A DNA stretch of 9,652 nt from contig JAKLLP010000052.1 of NCBI GenBank assembly GCA_023150055.1, forward strand, positions 277-9,928, in the 5' to 3' direction. The position numbers and the translations under genes are program-made. Below are positions 6,115 through 9,652 of the stretch, in pieces. This DNA comes from Gammaproteobacteria bacterium. GTDB lineage: Bacteria > Pseudomonadota > Gammaproteobacteria > Steroidobacterales > GCA-2729495. Numbering within the stretch: the first letter of the stretch is position 1; each line of letters starts with the position of its first letter. The notes beneath the pieces are model-generated. The model saw nothing but the letters and a program-made list of their open reading frames with translations. It had not been told where the DNA came from and ran no database searches.

Positions 6115-7548
6115 ATGAGCATCGAACGTCAGACTCTGACCGCGCTCAAGTGGGCCGGGCTCGCCAAGCTGGCGAGCCAGGTGATCAGCTGGGCGGCCAC
6201 GCTGGTGGTCATCCGCCTGCTGCACCCGGAGGACTACGGCCTGATGGCCATCGTCTCGGTGGTGATCGGCATCCTCGCCAACATCGCCGAACTCGGCATC
6301 GGCGCCGCCGTGGTGCAGGCACCGAAGATCGACGAGCGGGACCTGGCGAAAATCAGCGGACTGATCACGCTCAGCAACCTGGGGATCTTCCTGCTGCTCG
6401 TGCTCGGCGCCCCGCTGGTGGCGCTCGCCTTCCAGGAGCCGCGGCTCACGCTGCTGGTGCAGGTGGCCGCCGCGCAGATGCCGATCAGCTCGCTCGGTGC
6501 CCTGCGCCAGGCGCTCGCCGAGCGCGAACTGGACTTCGCCTGGCTCGCCCGCGTCGAACTCGGGGCGGCGCTGAGTTCCACCCTCACCGGCATCACGCTG
6601 GCGCTCGCCGGCGCCGGCGTCTGGGCGCTGGTGTATGCCAGCCTGGTGATGGCGGCGATGCGCAGCCTGCTGCTCGTCCGTCGCGGGGTGATCTGGCCGT
6701 CGTTCCGGCTGGCCGGCGTGGGCCGCTTCCTGCCCGTGGGCGGCTCGGTGATGTTCAGCCGCCTCGCCTGGCAGCTGATTTCCCAGTCGGACGTACTGAT
6801 CGGTGCGCGCCGCCTCGGTTCGGAGGCGATCGGCACCTATTCCGTGGCGCTGCACCTGGCCACGCTGCCGATGCAGAAGGTCATGGGCATCATCAACTCC
6901 GTCGCCCTGCCGGCGGTCGCAAAACTGCAGGGTGAGCCCGAGCGGCTGCGGGCGCGGCTGCTTTATGCCACCCGCATGATGACCGTCATCAGCGTACCAA
7001 CGCTCTGGGGACTCTCCGCGATCGGCCCGGAGCTGGTCCGGGTCGTGCTGGGCCCGAAGTGGCATGCGGCCATCATGCCGGTGCAGTTGCTGAGCCTGAT
7101 CGTGCCGCTACGGATGATCCAGACGATTTTTTCCACGGCCATCATCGGTGCGGGCAAGGCAGCATTGAATATTTACACGACCGTCATCAGCGGAATCGTC
7201 CTGCCCACCTCGTTCTACCTCGGCACCCTGTGGGGCGCAAACGGCCTGGCGGCATCCTGGCTGGTGGCCGTGCCGCTGTCGTTCGGCCTGAATTTCTGGC
7301 GGATCAACCGGGTATTCGGCACCCGCCGCATCGACATCTGGCGAGCCGTATGGAAGCCCGTGGTAGCCGGTGCTGCGATGTATCTGGCCGTCAGTCTCGC
7401 ACGCCGGGGGCTGGGCGACCTGTCCGACCTCGCCCGCCTGCCGCTGCTGATCGGCACGGGCGCCCTCACCTACATGGCCGTGCTGCAGCCCCTCGACCGT
7501 GCCGTGCGCCAGGACCTGATGATCCTCATGCGGGAAAAACGTGCCTGA
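6115..7548 (+). CDS. Wzx-type polysaccharide flippase (MOP/PST family)
   Basis: Predicted inner-membrane lipid-linked oligosaccharide flippase of 477 residues, a normal Wzx length, with roughly 12 or more hydrophobic segments spread over the protein. The N-terminus is typical of the polysaccharide synthesis/export family: TALKWAGLAKLASQ, then VVIRLLHPEDYGLMAIV (the conserved RLL.PEDYG motif at about residues 33-41), and ELGIGAAVVQ (about 59-68). Central FSRLAWQLISQSDVLIGARRLG and GTYSVALHLATLPM match the family's repeated half. It would move an undecaprenyl-linked repeat unit for a surface polysaccharide. ATG 6115 is the first start in frame; the ribosome site is weak. Followed after 141 bases by the PvcA-like gene. 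Family confident, polymer unknown. Confidence 0.93.
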   Translation: MSIERQTLTALKWAGLAKLASQVISWAATLVVIRLLHPEDYGLMAIVSVVIGILANIAELGIGAAVVQAPKIDERDLAKISGLITLSNLGIFLLLVLGAPLVALAFQEPRLTLLVQVAAAQMPISSLGALRQALAERELDFAWLARVELGAALSSTLTGITLALAGAGVWALVYASLVMAAMRSLLLVRRGVIWPSFRLAGVGRFLPVGGSVMFSRLAWQLISQSDVLIGARRLGSEAIGTYSVALHLATLPMQKVMGIINSVALPAVAKLQGEPERLRARLLYATRMMTVISVPTLWGLSAIGPELVRVVLGPKWHAAIMPVQLLSLIVPLRMIQTIFSTAIIGAGKAALNIYTTVISGIVLPTSFYLGTLWGANGLAASWLVAVPLSFGLNFWRINRVFGTRRIDIWRAVWKPVVAGAAMYLAVSLARRGLGDLSDLARLPLLIGTGALTYMAVLQPLDRAVRQDLMILMREKRA

Positions 7549-7561
7549 GCGGGCCAGAACA

Positions 7562-7577
7562 TGTGAACTCGTTCACA
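7562..7577. promoter_or_regulatory. Perfect CRP/Vfr-like site (TGTGA-N6-TCACA)
   Basis: TGTGAACTCGTTCACA reads as two exact CRP half-sites, TGTGA at 7562-7566 and TCACA at 7573-7577, and the inner bases extend the dyad to 7-bp arms. It lies 13 bases after the flippase stop and 112 bases before the start of the PvcA-like gene. Its centre is about 70 and 87 bases upstream of the start points implied by two candidate -10 boxes, a range where class I activation by CRP-family proteins is possible. Match to consensus is seen directly; the regulator is inferred. Confidence 0.5.
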
Positions 7578-7604
7578 GCTGGAGGCTGCGCAGCGCGATG
7601 CCGC

Positions 7605-7650
7605 TTGCCGATCGTGCGCGAGTTCGTATCCTGTCGAGCAGGGTTATAAC
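7605..7650 (+). promoter_or_regulatory. Candidate promoter(s) for the PvcA-like gene
   Basis: TTGCCG (7605-7610) and TATCCT (7627-7632) are separated by 16 bases and match the sigma-70 boxes at four of six positions each. A second, stronger -10 candidate, TATAAC (7645-7650), lacks a good -35 but lies downstream of the CRP-like dyad, which suits an activator-dependent promoter. Both give a short leader before ATG 7690. Confidence 0.3.
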
Positions 7651-7689
7651 GACACTAACGAACCACCTGCCCCCGGACCTGACCAGCTC

Positions 7690-8757
7690 ATGACCAGCGC
7701 AGAACTCGCCACCCCCGGGGCCCGCGGCCTTCACCACCGGCGCACGGCAACCGCGGGGGAACCCGGACACGAGGACGGCAGCCGCCGCCCGCCCGAGCCG
7801 GTGCGCGAGTACCTTAACGCGATCGTCGCCGATCTCGCCGCCACCGAGCTGCGATGCGAGCCGGTGGCCGCCGCCCGGCTGCCCGAACTCATCTTCGGGC
7901 TGCAGACCGGGCGCGAGTTCTGCTATCTCAGCCGCGCCCGTGTCGCGCCTTATCGCGAGGCCGCCTGCGCGCAGATCGCCCGCGACATTGCGCGCGGCGA
8001 GCCGGTGCATTACTGCCTCGACATCGGCGGTGGCTACCACGCGAGCCTGCGCCCGGGCACCGATGCCCTGTGCTTCGCGCCCGGTCTCGGCGAACTGCTG
8101 CTGCTGCGCCAGATCAGCCGCTTCGACGCCGGCGTGCGCCGTCTCTACCCGCCCGGCACCCGGTTCTCGCTCGTGATCGACAACCTCGTCGCCTGGTTCG
8201 TCAACGATATCCCCACCGAGCGCACCGGCGCCTACTGCGCGAAGCTGCGTGAACTCATCGCCCAGCTCGCCCTGGCCCCTGGCATCGAGCTCTGGGTGGA
8301 GTCCGAGCACCTGACCACCAGCGAGTTCGAGCGCCGGCGCGGAGCCTTCCACGCCGCGCCCTGTGCCGATGACCTGAGCTGCAAAGACCACGACACCGTC
8401 GCGCGTTTTCTTGGCCGCGCCTGCGGGAGCGACGAGGTCGCCGAACGTACGGCCCGGTATCGCGCAATCACCGGAGTGTCTTCCGAACTGATCGGCAGCC
8501 GCCTCGATGGGCTGCGCATGACCCAGCGGGCAACGCCGGAGACCATCTGTTTCCGGCCTTTCCCCGGCGCCGACTCGCGGATTCAAAGCGGTGAGGTGGC
8601 GCTGCGGGTAACGGGCGGGAAGCCGGTCGTGCCGATGCTCCTCACCAGTCACAATCAGCACCTTTATGACTGGTACCGGGTGGGCTTTCCGGATATGTTG
8701 CCGCCAGCAATCGGGCCGGTAATATGCGCTGAGCCAGCCAGCCGCTCCACCGCCTGA
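7690..8757 (+). CDS. Divergent Dit1/PvcA-like protein (isocyanide synthase family resemblance)
   Basis: A 355-residue soluble protein. Residues 103-190 follow the order of the Dit1/PvcA family as I remember it: GEPVHYCLDI (103-112), FAPGLGELLLLRQISRF (129-145; family pattern ..LPDLGE.LAL..L), RRLYPPGTRFSLVIDNLV (150-167; family YPPGA...I.SDG..F), then TGAYCAKLRELI (179-190). PvcA-type enzymes turn the amino group of Tyr or Trp into an isonitrile using ribulose-5-phosphate; Dit1 makes the yeast dityrosine precursor. Here the family SDG is IDN, so substrate or activity may differ. Residues 1-36 are polar and probably disordered; GTG 7801 is an alternative start. The C-terminal 15 residues read poorly and may be altered by the inverted-repeat element 18 bases downstream. 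Remote homology by eye only, and the function is not established. Confidence 0.45.
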   Translation: MTSAELATPGARGLHHRRTATAGEPGHEDGSRRPPEPVREYLNAIVADLAATELRCEPVAAARLPELIFGLQTGREFCYLSRARVAPYREAACAQIARDIARGEPVHYCLDIGGGYHASLRPGTDALCFAPGLGELLLLRQISRFDAGVRRLYPPGTRFSLVIDNLVAWFVNDIPTERTGAYCAKLRELIAQLALAPGIELWVESEHLTTSEFERRRGAFHAAPCADDLSCKDHDTVARFLGRACGSDEVAERTARYRAITGVSSELIGSRLDGLRMTQRATPETICFRPFPGADSRIQSGEVALRVTGGKPVVPMLLTSHNQHLYDWYRVGFPDMLPPAIGPVICAEPASRSTA

Positions 8758-8775
8758 CGAATCGAATCTCTGACA

Positions 8776-8833
8776 AGCCCGCACTATTCATGTTCGCGTG
8801 GTTACTCATGGGCCTACATGAATAGTGCGGGCT
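8776..8833. repeat. 58-bp element with perfect 17-bp inverted repeats
   Basis: AGCCCGCACTATTCATG at 8776-8792 is the exact reverse complement of 8817-8833, with a 24-base centre. It fills most of the 93-base gap between the PvcA-like and asparagine-synthase-like genes. No T-run follows on either strand, so a simple intrinsic terminator is unlikely. Its shape fits paired ends of a transposable element without a transposase (a very small MITE or solo ends) or an RNA-processing hairpin. No clear target duplication is visible. Its last base begins the in-frame TAA (8833-8835) that limits the next gene's start. It differs in sequence from the element at 3784-3940. Confidence 0.65.
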
Positions 8834-8850
8834 AAGGGGGCGGTGGCGCC

Positions 8851-9652
8851 TTGAGCGCGTTACGTATCGGCTTCAGCTGGCCGCGGCCCCTGCCGGAGTC
8901 GCTGACCGACAATTTCTTCCTCGGCGCCTGGCACCCGCAGAAGGAGCTGTCCGTGCGCTGGCGCGGCGAGCCGCCCACGCGGATCGCCACGCTGAGCGGG
9001 CGCAACTGGACACTGGCAAGCGCCGTTTCGCCCCTGCACCCCTCGCAGGGCGCGCTCGTCCACGAATCGACCGACTCGCGCACCGCGCTCGCCTTCCGTG
9101 GCTATGTCCTCACTCCGGCGCTCCACTCCTACTCGGCCAGCCGTGACATGCTCGGTTACTGGGAGCGAGACCCCTGGCGCGAACACAATGGCGTGTTTGC
9201 CGTCGCCCGCATCGCCGACGATGGCGCTAGCCTGCTGCTCGCCACCGACCTGCTCGGCTTCGCGCCGCTGTATTACACGCGCCTCGACGGCGGCGTGATC
9301 TTCTCGACCAATCCACGCTTCCTGGTGTCGGGTGACAGCAGCAGTGACCTGCTCGCCTGGCGCGGACTGCTGGAAAGCGGCTTCGTCGCCTCGGAACGCT
9401 CGCTCAGGACCGGCGTGCACCGCCTGCCGGCGGGCAAGGCCCTGGTGGCGGCCGGCGATTCTCTCAGGCTGTCCAGCTGGCTCGAACTCGATGACCTGCC
9501 GAAAGGCGAGCGGCCACTCGATGCCGCAGGGATCGCCGACGTGGAACGGGTCTTCCACGAGGCGATGGACCGCTGCCTTGCGCTTACAGGCCTCGACGTC
9601 GTGCTGCCACTGAGCAGCGGCCACGACAGCCGCCGGATACTGTCCTCGCTGC
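8851..9652 (+). CDS. Asparagine-synthase-like protein, 3' truncated by window end
   Basis: The first 267 residues of an ATP-dependent amidotransferase-like protein; the frame is open to the window end. The N-terminal half resembles the glutaminase (Ntn) domain of AsnB: FRGYVLT (residues 82-88), HNGVFAVARI (112-121), LLLATDLLGFAPLYYTRLDGG (128-148) and VIFSTNPRFLV (149-159). The synthase domain opens at about 229, and LPLSSGHDSRRI (252-263) is the ATP-pyrophosphatase loop (family SGG.DS). The start is TTG 8851, the only start after the in-frame TAA at 8833-8835, preceded by AAGGGGGCGG (8834-8843). The protein begins M-S, so the Cys nucleophile needed to hydrolyse glutamine is absent. It may use ammonia or another amine donor, or act as an adenylating amide-forming enzyme, as lasso-peptide cyclases and beta-lactam synthetases do. 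Part of the same plus-strand series as the PvcA-like gene. Confidence 0.82.
   Translation, partial: MSALRIGFSWPRPLPESLTDNFFLGAWHPQKELSVRWRGEPPTRIATLSGRNWTLASAVSPLHPSQGALVHESTDSRTALAFRGYVLTPALHSYSASRDMLGYWERDPWREHNGVFAVARIADDGASLLLATDLLGFAPLYYTRLDGGVIFSTNPRFLVSGDSSSDLLAWRGLLESGFVASERSLRTGVHRLPAGKALVAAGDSLRLSSWLELDDLPKGERPLDAAGIADVERVFHEAMDRCLALTGLDVVLPLSSGHDSRRILSSL

Noticed and set aside
5151..6935. Long plus-strand open frame (594 codons)
   Set aside because: It covers capA antisense and then the flippase gene in the wrong frame. The translation has no domain signal, and the flippase and CapA motifs in the competing frames are clear.
7573..8784. Minus-strand open frame (403 codons) opposite the PvcA-like gene
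   Set aside because: It is tempting by length, but the Ala/Gly/Arg-rich translation shows no recognisable motif and spans both the CRP-like dyad and the inverted repeat. The plus-strand frame has family-like motifs and follows gene direction.

Overview
The window is GC-rich chromosomal DNA, probably from a gammaproteobacterium or a close relative. The main pointers are a YicC-family gene, proteobacterial-style codon use with heavy G/C at third positions, and a perfect CRP-type palindrome. There are no rRNA or tRNA genes, and I see no CRISPR array. I had no database access, so family calls rest on motifs recognised by eye.

Left part (1-1964): an accessory-looking stretch. It has a small, lower-GC SAM-dependent methyltransferase gene (310-846), then a HigBA/RelE-type toxin-antitoxin pair in toxin-first order (1077-1668). 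The toxin frame has no standard start codon where the family normally begins, so it may be damaged or use an unusual start. The two flanking non-coding stretches (847-1076 and 1669-1964) hold no gene I recognise.

Middle (1965-4633): a housekeeping-like block. yicC (minus strand) diverges from a PP2C serine/threonine phosphatase gene (plus strand). Exactly at the phosphatase stop codon sits a 157-bp palindromic element with perfect 22-bp terminal inverted repeats ending in CTAG. It looks like a MITE of the kind mobilised by IS630/Tc1-mariner transposases. A small NTF2/SnoaL-like protein gene follows it.

Right part (4638-9652): a CapA-family metallophosphatase-like gene on the minus strand diverges from a plus-strand series. 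That series comprises a Wzx-type polysaccharide flippase, a divergent protein resembling the Dit1/PvcA isocyanide synthase family, and an asparagine-synthase-like protein cut off by the window end. The last two genes are separated by a 58-bp element made of perfect 17-bp inverted repeats. A perfect TGTGA-N6-TCACA site lies between the flippase and the PvcA-like gene. Together this suggests the left edge of a surface-glycan or small-molecule biosynthesis locus. The pairing of a PvcA-like protein with an asparagine-synthase-like protein lacking its Cys nucleophile is the most promising candidate for an undescribed pathway here.
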